From: Halocafeteria seosinensis
Lineage: Eukaryota > Sar > Bigyra > Bicosoecida
Assembly (NCBI GenBank): GCA_001687465.1
Contig: LVLI01000386.1
Location: 1 to 64,000 of the forward strand
Direction: 5' to 3'
DNA: 64,000 nt
Made by a program: the position numbers and the translations under genes. Shown here in pieces: positions 50,110 through 59,812 of the stretch. Every line of letters starts with the position of its first letter. The stretch's first letter is position 1. The notes beneath the pieces are model-generated. The model was not told where the DNA came from and searched no databases. It saw nothing but the letters and a program-made list of their open reading frames with translations.

Positions 50110-51883
50110 AGGGAATTATCACGCGACAAGCTCCACTCTTCTGTCCACTGAATATAGTACCGGGCCAAAGCTCCAGTGTGAAGATTGCAATAGTAATCAG
50201 TTACCGCTATGTTCGGACATGAAGCTACCAGCTGCATCGCAAATTGCGGACTGCAGAAGTCTACATAGGAGAGGTCAACATATAGATACTTCTGTGAACT
50301 CGCCGACTGCAGCACACTGAAGAGCTTTTCCGTTAGCAAAGAGCACCCGCCAAACCGGACAATCGCCAAGGATGGAAGGGACAGTAGGAGCTGCTGGGCA
50401 CCCATATCATCGATCAAGTCGCACCTGTATCGGACAGCGCAAACCTGTTGAAAACACTTGTTCATACGTAGAGGACCCGTTCTTCGTACCAGGTTAAATC
50501 AATAACCTTCAAGACGGGACATCCTTCGGAAAGCGCGCTGATCACACGGTTTGTTAATCTTCCACTTCGACAAAGGTTCAATTCCTCAAGATAGGGAAAC
50601 CAAGCCGCTGATAGTACCCATCCAAAACCATGATTAATGTTGTAATAAGTTAAACCTGTAATGAATGGATCATTTTTCGTCCGTACCTAAGTCTCGGACG
50701 TCCTCATCCTCTAAAGGGTAGCATTGCAGTTGCAAACTCCTCAAGTTCAGTGAGTAAATTGGGGTGAGCGAGGGGTGGTCACCAGTGCTAGGTTCACACC
50801 AAGATAAATCCAAAGCCGTTACTTTCGTCCTTGTAAGTAAACCTATCAAGCGATTGCTAACAGTTGTTTCCGCGAGAACGAGTTTTGTAAGCGTAGGGCA
50901 AGCTGTCTCGGGTAAAAAGGAACGAGGTTACGCAGGAACACTGCTTTTGGCTAGACAATCTACTTACCTTCTATCAATAAGCTTAGCTCAAACGGGGAGA
51001 CAAAAGACAAACCAGTGAGATTCAGTTCTCGTAGGGGAAGGTGGGAGAACCGGCACCCACTGAGAGTCTCTAAATGTTTACAATTCTTGAGACCGAGGCA
51101 CTCCAACTTGCTGCAATTCAACGTCACCCTTCGAAGAATATGAATACCGATGGAAGTACCCGAAGCGTTAAGTTGCCGTAGTTCCAAACACTGGGGTAAA
51201 CAATCAAGGCCCGTTTCCGTAACTTGTTTGCACCATCCCATGTTCAAGTCTTGTAGTGTTGCACAGTTGTTCCTGAGCAGCAGGTCAACAGCTGCATTGT
51301 CTAGTCGATCACACCATTTCAGGTTGATAGCTTTGATTGACTTTAAGTGCTTGAACGCTTCCCGAAGTACTCGTCCCGGCACGTTAACATTACTGAAGTC
51401 CAATTCTTCCACGAACGGGCAAAGGCTCCCAAGCAGATGAAGAGGTATTCGAGAACTCCGCGCTCCAGTAACATACAACCGTTTGACATTCCTGGCCGAA
51501 GGGGACCGCAAAAGTAGAAGGAAAGCTTCATGAGTGAGTTGGTCTTGCCTCGCTAGGTAAGTAATCGCAGCTTCGATTACTTGAACAGGCAGAAACAAGT
51601 CTTCCAAGAAACACTGTACATGGATGAGTTGCTGTTTGAAATCAACATCCGTCTCGGGTTCCCACAATTCTTCGCCGTCTTCTTTCACATCACTACCACA
51701 TCCGCTATTGCTCGAATTTCTGGTCTTCGCCTCGTCTTTCGATGGGTCCTGTGATAGCAATTGTTCATAGTTCGCCGCGGCAGTCCAAGTGACGAGCTTC
51801 ATGAGGGATAACACTGTCAAACTAGGAATTTGCACTCTTGGTTGGCTCTGGAAGATCCAAGAAGGGTCTTCGTCTTCTTCCAT
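50106..51883 (-). CDS. AMN1-like cysteine-containing leucine-rich repeat protein (4 exons)
   Basis: Exons 51883-50968, 50902-50687, 50607-50490 and 50424-50106, with introns of 65, 79 and 65 nt, give 522 aa. The N-terminal 110 residues are acidic and hydrophilic. About a dozen LRRs of the cysteine-containing F-box/AMN1 kind follow: VEELDFSNVNVPGRVL, IKAINLKWCDRLDNAAVDLLL, LQDLNMGWCKQVTETGLDCL, LECLGLKNCKHL, VTALDLSWC, LEELNLCRSGRLTNRVISAL, VIDLTWCDLIDDMGAQQLL. Repeat spacing across the joins (for example LTW|CDLIDD) was used to choose splice sites. Such proteins are often F-box substrate receptors or the mitotic regulator AMN1, but no F-box is visible here. Function is therefore open. Confidence 0.85.
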
Positions 51884-53213
51884 GGTTACTTAGCACTCCT
51901 GGTATCCTCTCTCATAAGAGGGAGAAGATCACAAATTCACGATGCATCGGTGCTTGTGCATGTAGCTTGTTACGATCAATGCAATGGTACGGTACTTCAA
52001 CAATACACATTGCACACGATATTGCCTTGACACTGACGCATTTATGGCTCCCTACCATGGTAAGGGTCTTTAGGGGTTCTCCTTACTGCGTATTCGCCTG
52101 AACGCCTGTACGTACCATCTCACTACATTCACAATGTGATAACATCCATATCCCAGGTTGGTGAAGGTCTAGAGCAGGTAAGGAGTGTCGATAAAGGAGC
52201 CTTTATACTACTATGCAGCGACTATTGATACATTCAGTCCCTAAACCATAAATATATATGTATATATGTAGGCAGTGGAGAACGACAACGTTGCATAATT
52301 CCAGTAAGGTTACCAAAGACGGTACAACACCATCAATAATACACACTACCACTATACCAAAGAAGCCTATAGAACTACATATCCACTTAGCCGGTAGGCC
52401 ATAAATAATACACACTACTATACGCTAGGGTGTCCTAGAACGGTTGTACGAAAAATGTACTACCACAAACTGCTCCTCATTTACAACGCTTCGTCTGAAT
52501 TTGTACCTTAGGAATGCACTGGGACTGATACACGTCAGGCACTATTCCTATGGAACACTTGCGGCAATGAGAAGACTCTTCTCTTGCTATTTGATCCTTT
52601 CCACAGGGCAGGCAGTCAGTTTGGTTTTGTTACCTAAGGAACGCTTCCAGGTCTACATCACAGTGTCCGAGCACCAATTTGTGAAGTCGGCCACGTATGT
52701 TGAGCGGCAACTTGAACCATTGTAAGCAATACTAAACTTTGGAACATACGTGCGAGTGTAGCAGATATTAGTCCAGTTCTCCGAATCTCAATGGTACATT
52801 TCAAAGGCTATCTGTCACATTTGTGTGTGTGTAGCACTAATGTGCCCCCAGTCGGGACCCCGGTCACAAGCCAGTTGCAGCTTAGAGATAATAAACTATT
52901 CATTGCTGTAATACTTAGACGACAGTGTTGCCATTTCATTTCCGACGACGTTTATCGCTTATAGCCATCAGGACCTTTTTCGCTTCCTTGCGATGGCAAG
53001 TTGAAGTTGCGCATTGTCTTGGCACACGGGATGCTGCGTTGGAGGCTGTATAATGTGTCCTAAAGAGGATTCGACAGTTTTGGATAAACAGAAAGAACGC
53101 AAAGAAAGAGAAAGTACAGCTTTAGTCTTATATTTCGTACTGCTGTTAGTATAGAGGCGCAAGGCTGAGACTCTGGCCGGCACGCGACCACCTTGCACGT
53201 GCAGACATTAATA
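51884..53213. other. Intergenic stretch with short AT-rich repeats
   Basis: A TATATATG-type alternating run lies near 52249-52268, and the string AATAATACACACTAC occurs twice (about 52335 and 52405). The 24-nt string at 52808-52831 matches one at 1111-1134 with one mismatch. An open frame of 93 codons (52444-52725, plus) has no recognisable family. No gene is called. Confidence 0.45.
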
Positions 53214-54106
53214 ATGGAAAAACAGAACGAGAACCCCACCGTATACAGTGCCCAAGTACGTACTTGGATGTGTGTTTATTCTAGTCAGATCTGGGAACGG
53301 GTGACGCATACCGTGTATTGACTGTAATAATGCGCAGGTGGAATCACGCTCGGACGCATTGGATGAAAATGACTGCAATAATGACTTCGAGGAAATTGAT
53401 GCGTTAGAAGTTTTCGGTATGTCTATTAAACCTTCTCTGTGGGAGTTTGTACATTTTGGCGGAATTGACTCGCTCTGTGTATCGAATAATGGTTTGGAGA
53501 AAGAGCATGAATTACGGTGCGCGTGCTTCGCTTGCAGAGACTCTAAGGAATATTAATGACCCAGAGCATCCCTTGAGCTTGGAGCAGCTTAACGTGGTCT
53601 CGGTAAGCTTGACTGTTGGAACAATGGATCATTAATTGCCATTGCATATCGGGATCGACTCTAATTGCAGATGGACAATATCCACATAGACCACAAGCGC
53701 AGAACCCTAGATGTCTTCTTTACTCCGACGATACCACATTGCAGTATGGCTACTTTGATTGGACTCTGTATTAGAGTGAAGTTGTTACGATCTCTTCCTC
53801 CTCGTTTCAAGGTATGGAAAGTGTCGCGCTTTTCTCCCATGGACCGGTGCTTTCATGCTGATAGGCGCTGGTTGGCCGCAGATTCGAGTCAAAGTAACTC
53901 CGGGGACGCATGCATCGGAGGATGCTGTGAACAAACAGTTAAACGACAAAGAAAGAGTTGCAGCTGCACTAGAAAATACACATTTGCTTGAGGTTGTCAA
54001 CAGGTGCATCCGAAAAACAGACAAACTCAACCTGGAGACTGCACAAGCTCCATCCACGACGAACGAAACGGAAGAGGATTTCGCTCCTATAGCTCTCGCA
54101 GCGTAA
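53214..54106 (+). CDS. CIAO2B: CIAO2B/MIP18 cytosolic iron-sulfur assembly protein (5 exons)
   Basis: Exons 53214-53255, 53338-53416, 53538-53602, 53671-53811 and 53882-54106, with introns of 82, 121, 68 and 70 nt, give 183 aa. The reconstructed protein reads NPTVYS near the start, then [30 protein letters not shown], then the family core [16 protein letters not shown] with the reactive Cys, [33 protein letters not shown] and [17 protein letters not shown]. All hallmark segments of the MIP18/FAM96B family are intact. In known organisms the protein forms the CIA targeting complex with CIAO1 and MMS19, loading Fe-S clusters on nuclear and cytosolic clients. A tail of about 35 residues beyond the core is not conserved in my recollection. 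It converges on the pseudouridine synthase gene with a 141-nt gap. Confidence 0.95.
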
Positions 54107-54247
54107 TGGCAAATCCATGACTCAAACGAAATAAATTAATTAACATTTGGATTGCTCTCAGAGTATATGTTCGTCCACATGTAGATGAAACGTGCAGGTC
54201 TGGATATTTTCTCACACTGACAAATTAGTTAACAGCAGTTGCCCACC

Positions 54248-55817
54248 TCAAACGTGATCCGGTATATTCATGTTTAACAGGGGAGACGGTAGATCGTGAT
54301 CGTCAAACAAGTCTGTCACTGGGAGTAACGAACGGTGTATCACTTCTTCAGACATATATGCAAAGTCATCGTTACCCTGAGGTCCCATCTCGTTATAAGC
54401 AGTGAAATCCGTTTGAAGAATGCCTCGGCGGTAAAGTTCGCGTGTCCGTCGAGCTTTATGAAGCATTCGACAGCAACGGTTTTCCAGATGTGGTTGATAC
54501 CACGGATTACCGATTTCATGGACATTCCTCTCGTCGCTAACTCCCTGCTCTTCCGAATGTTGCTGCTTCTCTAGCATTTTGTCCGTTAGATAGGCCAGTT
54601 TAGGGCACCGCTTATCTTGGTGAAGAACATCGTCATCGTCGTTGGACGGTTGCCGGTTGAAATGACAGAACATCAGACTGTCCCGAGCGATTTGATTGAA
54701 CAGTCGCGTTAAATCCGGATATTGCACCTGTGCCAAGTGAAGTCCCTGTGGAGGCGCTGTTTGAAATGAGAAACTAGATCTATCGCGCAATAGGACAGCC
54801 TCTGAAGCAGCGTTTGTTGAAAGGCGGCTTGTACCTACCGCGACGAGGAAGCCAGCCAAGTTTCGCACCATGTTGTATAGGAAGGATGGTCCTTGAACCA
54901 CTATGTCTACATATTGATAGCCTAAATGGTCTTTTTGCGAAGTTGAAAGAATATCCTCGGGATTATCTTGGCTCATGGGATCTGAAGTCGCTGGATGTAC
55001 TCGAATATCAATGTTTTCCAGCAGGCGGTGCGCGGATTTGGAGCTACAGCTGCAGGGAAAAAAAGAAAAGAAAAGAGTAGAAGAGTGAAGTGAACATCGT
55101 GGCTACCAGTATTGCTTACACATACCCAGACGCCTGAAACGTTTCGAAATCATGATACCCTTCCAAGTTTTTTGCAACCGTTCTCATTTTATCTATGTCA
55201 AGGCTGTCCGGAACTACCCATGCTCTATCTTCGTCAAAGACAGACCGGAATCCCTTATCAAGTTTATGCGTCCGATCAGGACATATAACCCTGCGAAATA
55301 GGAATTTTTCCAAGCGCATGACGTGAATAACAGCCTCACAAGAGAAACTATAACGTTGTACCTGTAGACGTAAGTCTTCCGTATGGCATCAAATCGCGCG
55401 CTCATTCCATATGGAGCTGGAACCGCTTTGACGAGAGCGACCTCTTGGCTATGTTGCTTGGAAATCGAGTTGAACGCTTGCTTGAATTCCGACCCCTCGA
55501 AAGGTGGAGCCAGCTCCCCTTTCCGTCGTTTGGTACGCAATACATCAATGTGAAAAGCCTGCATCCCCAACCAATTTTTGACATCCTTTTACAGATAGCT
55601 CCCCGTGCGCTTTGCATCCACCTACATTTTGAAGGGCATGCACCCCTGCATCTGTCCTGGAGGCTCCAGTAAGGGACTGATAATGTCCTCGACCCACTAG
55701 TTCATCCAATGTATCCCGGATGACGGACTCCACAGTCTTGACGTGGTTGCCTTGCTGGTATTGCCAGCCCGAGAGGGATGTCCCTCGGTATTGTACATAG
55801 CACAGATATCGCTGCAT
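54248..55817 (-). CDS. TruA-type tRNA pseudouridine synthase (4 exons)
   Basis: Exons 55817-55626, 55558-55362, 55290-55126 and 55049-54248, with introns of 67, 71 and 76 nt, give 451 aa. The start ATG opens MQRYLCYVQYRGTSLSGWQYQ. The catalytic motif GASRTDAGVHAL carries the nucleophilic Asp; then AFHIDVLRT, YGMSARFDAIRKTYVYRV, GYHDFETFQASG and the late family motif GPSFLYNMVRNLAGFLVAVG. These make it a TruA/PUS family enzyme isomerising uridines in the tRNA anticodon stem-loop. About 160 residues after the catalytic core (from about 54720 down) are an extra C-terminal extension with no recognised domain. A short in-frame stretch before the ATG has no other start. No clear organelle-targeting peptide is seen at this start, so the compartment is undecided. 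Confidence 0.93.
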
Positions 55818-56552
55818 TCTTGGCTTTGCTGTCTGCCCCACTTGTAGGAACGCCCTCTCCCTACGGCTGCTTGGTATTAACTAATTACTAGTGGCAGTAA
55901 AGAATGATGTACAAGACGTCATGAACATGTTCCCCCAAGCGGTCAATCCATGAATGTGGCTTTGCCATCAGAGCGACACCGGCTGAGATCACAGAACAAC
56001 AATACCTTATCCTCCGGGCATGTATCACGGGGAACCTCAGTCCATGATACGTATCCACCGCGGCACAAAAAGTGTGAGAACAACCACGCCACCGTGCACC
56101 GTGCGACCGGCGGGCAGCGGCCAGGAAGTCGCCCGTCACCGCAAAGTTGTGAACACCGAGACACCAATGAGAAGCGCAAAGCATTGTTCAGCACTTTATG
56201 CTTGGTTTTGATGATGCACACACTTTGGAGTTCGGCGAATCGTGCTTGTATGCATGCAACGTGTTATTGTTTGATGACGAAGAAACAATGGTCAACGTTG
56301 CAACCGAATTTCCCCCATGCTATAGCAGAATGGGTGCAAGATACAAAGTATGAGTATGGGCAGTATGTCTTCTCATAGGAAATATCAGCGGTAGTTAACG
56401 ACTACTCTAGAAGGATCCTATCGCATGCTCGATACTAACTGAAAATGACACATAATGTTAAAGGTTTTCAATGAAATGGACATTTGGCTACGCGCTTAGT
56501 TTACTTTCTCGAATGAATGTTGTAAGCAGTCTTGAGTGAGCTGATACGGTTG
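55818..56552. other. Intergenic stretch with an unassigned open frame
   Basis: A 142-codon open frame on the plus strand (55950-56378) and overlapping frames on the minus strand are present. None shows a domain, a plausible splice continuation or a low-bias coding look, so I do not call a gene. The stretch should contain the promoter of the pseudouridine synthase gene and the 3' flank of the LRR gene. Confidence 0.4.
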
Positions 56553-57374
56553 CTACTTCTCTCTAGGCCGCTTTCTGTTACAGAGATCTTTAATTCTGTT
56601 CGCCACTTCCTCGTCTTGATCGGGACGCCATCCTAAGTTGATCTCGGTCAAACTGGAATTCTCCTCCAGTGCGTCTACGAAATACTGAGCGCCTTTGTCA
56701 CTTATTTGATTGGCATCCAAACTAATGGCTGTCAAGCTCGTGTTTCGTCGAAGTGCAGCTGCCAAGTGCCGAGCACCTTCATCACTTATCTCATTGCGAA
56801 ACAAGGTAATGGTTTTCAGGCTACTGTTTGGTCGAAGACTATCTGCCAAATACTCAGCGCCTTGGTCACTAATCTGATTTGATCCCAGATTCAACTCAGT
56901 GAGAGTCGTGTTCTCTCGTAGGGCATCGGCGAAGTACCGAGCTCCTTCAATACCGATTTGGTTGGACCCTAAATCAAGTTTCTTCAATGTCGTATTCACT
57001 TGTAATGCATCAGCCAAGTACTTGGCACCCTCGGCGCCAATCTGGTTGGATCCGAGCTCCACCCACGTCAGCGTGGAATTTACTCTGAGCGCATCGGCCA
57101 AGTGGTGGGCACCTTGATCACGTATCTGGTTGGCAACTAAGTGAAGCCAATTGACAGTCGTATTTGCTTGTAGGGCTTCCGCCAGATACTGAGTGCCCTT
57201 ATCACCGATTAAATTGGAACCTAAGAAAACCTCCTTCACCGTTGTATTCACCCGCAATGCATCGGCTATGCGTTGGACATCCTCATCACGCACCTCACTG
57301 GCAAAAAGATTAGCTCGTTTGCACCGGCGCGTATTATCGCGAATTCGCTTTATAGTATTTTCTCTGCGTCTCAT
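56553..57374 (-). CDS. Ribonuclease-inhibitor-type leucine-rich repeat protein
   Basis: Single exon, 273 aa. After a basic N-terminus (MRRRENTIKRIRDNTRRCKR) the protein is almost entirely 28-residue LRRs, about eight, of the form L-x-L-x-x-N-Q-I-x-D-x-G-A-x-x-L-A-D-A-L-x-x-N-T-T. The coding DNA is accordingly an 84-bp tandem array. The repeat type is that of NLRC3/RNase-inhibitor proteins, but there is no NACHT or other effector domain, so this is a stand-alone binding scaffold with unknown partner. Proteins of this sort are abundant in protists. A perfect 20-bp palindrome lies 28 nt upstream of the start codon. The C-terminus (CNRKRPREK) is basic. Confidence 0.85.
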   Translation of the reverse strand: MRRRENTIKRIRDNTRRCKRANLFASEVRDEDVQRIADALRVNTTVKEVFLGSNLIGDKGTQYLAEALQANTTVNWLHLVANQIRDQGAHHLADALRVNSTLTWVELGSNQIGAEGAKYLADALQVNTTLKKLDLGSNQIGIEGARYFADALRENTTLTELNLGSNQISDQGAEYLADSLRPNSSLKTITLFRNEISDEGARHLAAALRRNTSLTAISLDANQISDKGAQYFVDALEENSSLTEINLGWRPDQDEEVANRIKDLCNRKRPREK

Positions 57375-57402
57375 AAGGTGTTATCTTCATCTACTTGCCG
57401 TT

Positions 57403-57422
57403 GTACAATTGTACAATTGTAC
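57403..57422. promoter_or_regulatory. Perfect 20-bp palindrome upstream of the LRR gene
   Basis: GTACAATTGTACAATTGTAC reads the same on both strands and is built of the unit GTACAATT repeated 2.5 times. It lies 28 nt before the minus-strand LRR start codon, a place where a dimeric regulator or core-promoter factor could bind. Function is inferred from position only. Confidence 0.45.
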
Positions 57423-58338
57423 TACTAAACTTCCAGGAGAATCTTCGTTTCAAGGCTTAGGCATACGGGGACAAGTCCCGGACGAAGTTGTTCCAATGAG
57501 CCCTTTCGGGTTCAACGTTCAGTTCAGCTCTGTGTACAACTCTGTCTCACCAATCCCCTCAATAGAATAGAATGCAGGATGCGCTGCATCATATACTACT
57601 TCTGCCCTGGGACACGGTCTTCCAACTTCACAGCCGCAGGCCGCGATTCGGAATCGTGGGCGTATCCATCCACGCGTTCGGGAGTTTCCAACTTTGAAAC
57701 AGGATGATCAGTCACGCGCTAACTGCCAACTCGCGTTGCCAAAGAACGTGTAGTAGTGGGGAACTTCTGCTACAAGTACATGCTATTCAAACTAGTAGAT
57801 CCGCGCATTTCTGTTCGGGTAATCATAGAATTTACCGCTGTTTATTTCAATATTACATCCCATACAAGTTTTAATGCGCGCTAAAATTTGCCTTCCACTA
57901 CATATTATCTTCTTACTTCCCCCGACAAATTGCCCAATGGTTAGGTCTGCATTTTTTCTCTCCCTCAGAAGCAGCCCCACGTACTACAATGCGACCCGTT
58001 TGTAATCTGAACGACTTTGTCGGGGACTTTATTCGCGTGTACTACCCTTCCTTCTAGAGCGTACTCAGATGCATGAAAACAGATACACAACATTGTTCGT
58101 TCCTGTCTTGATCCACGATACCTCTCATGTCTAGGCTCAATTCCCGATGCTCCGTAGCAGATAGAGGTTCCATTTCTTTGAGCTTCTTAGCTAGAAGGCC
58201 GATGGCTGCAGGATTTTCCGAAGAAGTGGCGAACATTGCCCCAAAACTGTAAAGAGGAGAGCTATATTAACTGACGAACATGCTGGGAGATTAGTCACGT
58301 CTCTTTATCCCGACAAATATTCTAGTCTGAACACCGAC
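57423..58338. other. Intergenic stretch with one doubtful small exon
   Basis: On the minus strand, 58236-58054 encodes MFATSSENPAAIGLLAKKL and then KEMEPLSATEHRELSLDMRG, preceded by a possible acceptor (TTTACAG, about 58246) and containing a possible donor (GAGAG|GTATCG, about 58115). It reads like coding sequence, but I recognise no family and cannot connect it to other exons. The rest of the stretch shows nothing. Confidence 0.3.
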
Positions 58339-59409
58339 TTAAGGCTGCTTCGGTAAACGACAGCGACAGAACACTCCTATAAACTCCCTCTTCGCGTACT
58401 CCTCATAATTAAAGGACCGAAGATCTTGCAGTTTATGAAACGTCCGGGATGCCACATGCGATTCCAATTGCTTCATCTCGCCATTTGGAGTTTTCCGTTT
58501 GATCCATTGATCTGCTACGGATCCACTGATTGTACTATACGGAGTATTGCTCGTTACCAAATGCCGTATAATCGACATCGAATCCACAAAAAATGAAGTG
58601 CTGAACTTGCAGTATTTCAAAGCTGATTCGCACTGCAGGTCTTGGCTCACTACGTGCATATGTAATGGGGCTAGCGACGGATTGAGGTGGAAACCTGTGC
58701 GAAATAACTCAGAGGGCATAAACGATACCTCTGTTCCTCGAGATTTACGCGGACTTCCTGTTATGATCTCACATCCCTCATGCCTCGATTTTACAATTCC
58801 GTGAGCAACCTTGTGCATATGGAAAAGTACAGGCCAAAACGCAACAGGCGTAGAGCGTATTGAAAGGGGGAGTTCAGAACCGTTGCTAGCGATAAATTCT
58901 GAACCTATTTCGGGTGTATCATGCCGCAAGTGTCCAGTGGACGTATCCACCTCAGTGAGGAGTTTCGACGCACTATCTTCGTCTATCTCAGCGTCTCTAC
59001 GGAGCCTTGGAATAATCAAGTAGTGATACGTTCCTTTTGGGTACTTATCTTTGATGACAAAACATGCTTTATCCACGTAGACAAAGTTGTCGCCCTTATC
59101 TTGTTGGAGTTGTTGGAAGTATGGGTTCAGTATGTCAATTTTCCTGCGCGCCTGTTCTTCGAACCAATCAAGTGGTTTCGGGATATCTTTCCGTTGCGAA
59201 CTTTTTGATTCGGACTTGGGTTTTTTCACCTGCTGTTTCGAGGCGTTCTGCATTAGCTCCTGAAACGCGTTCCCGCTTCCACTTCCTGTTTCAGCAGAAG
59301 TTGAAGTTGGCTTCGCTTTGAATTCCTCGGCTTCCTTTTCTCCCTCATGCTCTTCCGACCTGCCTCGCTTTACCGGCATAGAAGTGCCAGCGGCTGGGGA
59401 AGATGCCAT
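58339..59409 (-). CDS. Aprataxin-like HIT-domain protein
   Basis: Called from the ATG at 59409 (MASSPAAGTSMPVKRGRSEE), giving 356 aa as one exon; the frame stays open further upstream, but that part is cysteine-rich, unlike any leader, and overlaps the divergent promoter. A disordered, charged N-terminal 100 residues precede the HIT fold: DNFVYVDKACFVIKDKYPKGTYHYLIIPR, then FHMHKVAHGIV, and the histidine-triad motif LHMHVVSQDL, which fits the aprataxin branch (HLHVISQD type). Aprataxins remove 5'-AMP from aborted DNA ligation ends. The family's C-terminal zinc finger is not visible; only FCRC near the end. The segment between the two HIT halves is longer than usual and might hide an unspliced intron. 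It is divergently arranged with the FOP-like gene. Confidence 0.8.
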   Translation of the reverse strand: MASSPAAGTSMPVKRGRSEEHEGEKEAEEFKAKPTSTSAETGSGSGNAFQELMQNASKQQVKKPKSESKSSQRKDIPKPLDWFEEQARRKIDILNPYFQQLQQDKGDNFVYVDKACFVIKDKYPKGTYHYLIIPRLRRDAEIDEDSASKLLTEVDTSTGHLRHDTPEIGSEFIASNGSELPLSIRSTPVAFWPVLFHMHKVAHGIVKSRHEGCEIITGSPRKSRGTEVSFMPSELFRTGFHLNPSLAPLHMHVVSQDLQCESALKYCKFSTSFFVDSMSIIRHLVTSNTPYSTISGSVADQWIKRKTPNGEMKQLESHVASRTFHKLQDLRSFNYEEYAKREFIGVFCRCRLPKQP

Positions 59410-59812
59410 GATGTGGCTTCGTAGCCTACCACAGAAGATCGGGCAGGATTCGTGGTTGGACTGACCTGTGAAGGCAATCTTGAGCAACTTACGTAGGTAT
59501 TCTATACAACAGAGGTCACTTATCAGAGGGGCATATACTCTTTTAATGCAGTTCTCACATCCTCCAATCACCCTCCCACAACACATAACCGCATCAAGGA
59601 ATGGATAGATCTCTATTAAAGTGAACGAAAAGATTGCTTTGTTTGTGGTTCAGTGGAGACGTTTACGGGTGTTTCAAACGACGTCTTGCCACTTTCCAGA
59701 GGCGATTTAGGGTTCTTATACCTCTTTTCTGGCCATTTTTTTTTTGTCTCCCCACTAGTGTATGGACAAGCGCTAGTGTGCATTCGAATTTCGTGGTAAT
59801 TGGAACGAGAAA
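59410..59812. promoter_or_regulatory. Probable bidirectional promoter (aprataxin-like / FOP-like)
   Basis: The 403-nt gap lies between two divergent start codons, so both promoters must be in it or overlap the genes. T-rich and pyrimidine-rich runs occur at 59700-59760, towards the FOP-like gene. No specific site is recognised. Confidence 0.45.

Noticed and set aside
50656-50686. A 31-nt intron in the AMN1-like gene
   Set aside because: GTACGG..TACAG would give an ultra-short intron in frame, but a second in-frame acceptor (ATCAG at 50608) gives a 79-nt intron like the others and restores the regular LRR spacing (DVRDLAAWFPYLEELNL).
55818-55841. GTG at 55841 as the pseudouridine synthase start
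   Set aside because: Eukaryotic starts are normally ATG. The ATG at 55817 directly precedes the conserved RYLCYVQYRGTSLSGW block.
55950-56378. 142-codon open frame as a gene
   Set aside because: No domain, no splice partners, and comparably long frames overlap it on the opposite strand; nothing supports coding.
59410-59586. N-terminal extension of the aprataxin-like protein
   Set aside because: The frame is open to 59586, but the extra residues are cysteine-rich and unlike a family N-terminus. They occupy the divergent promoter; the ATG at 59409 starts a typical disordered leader.
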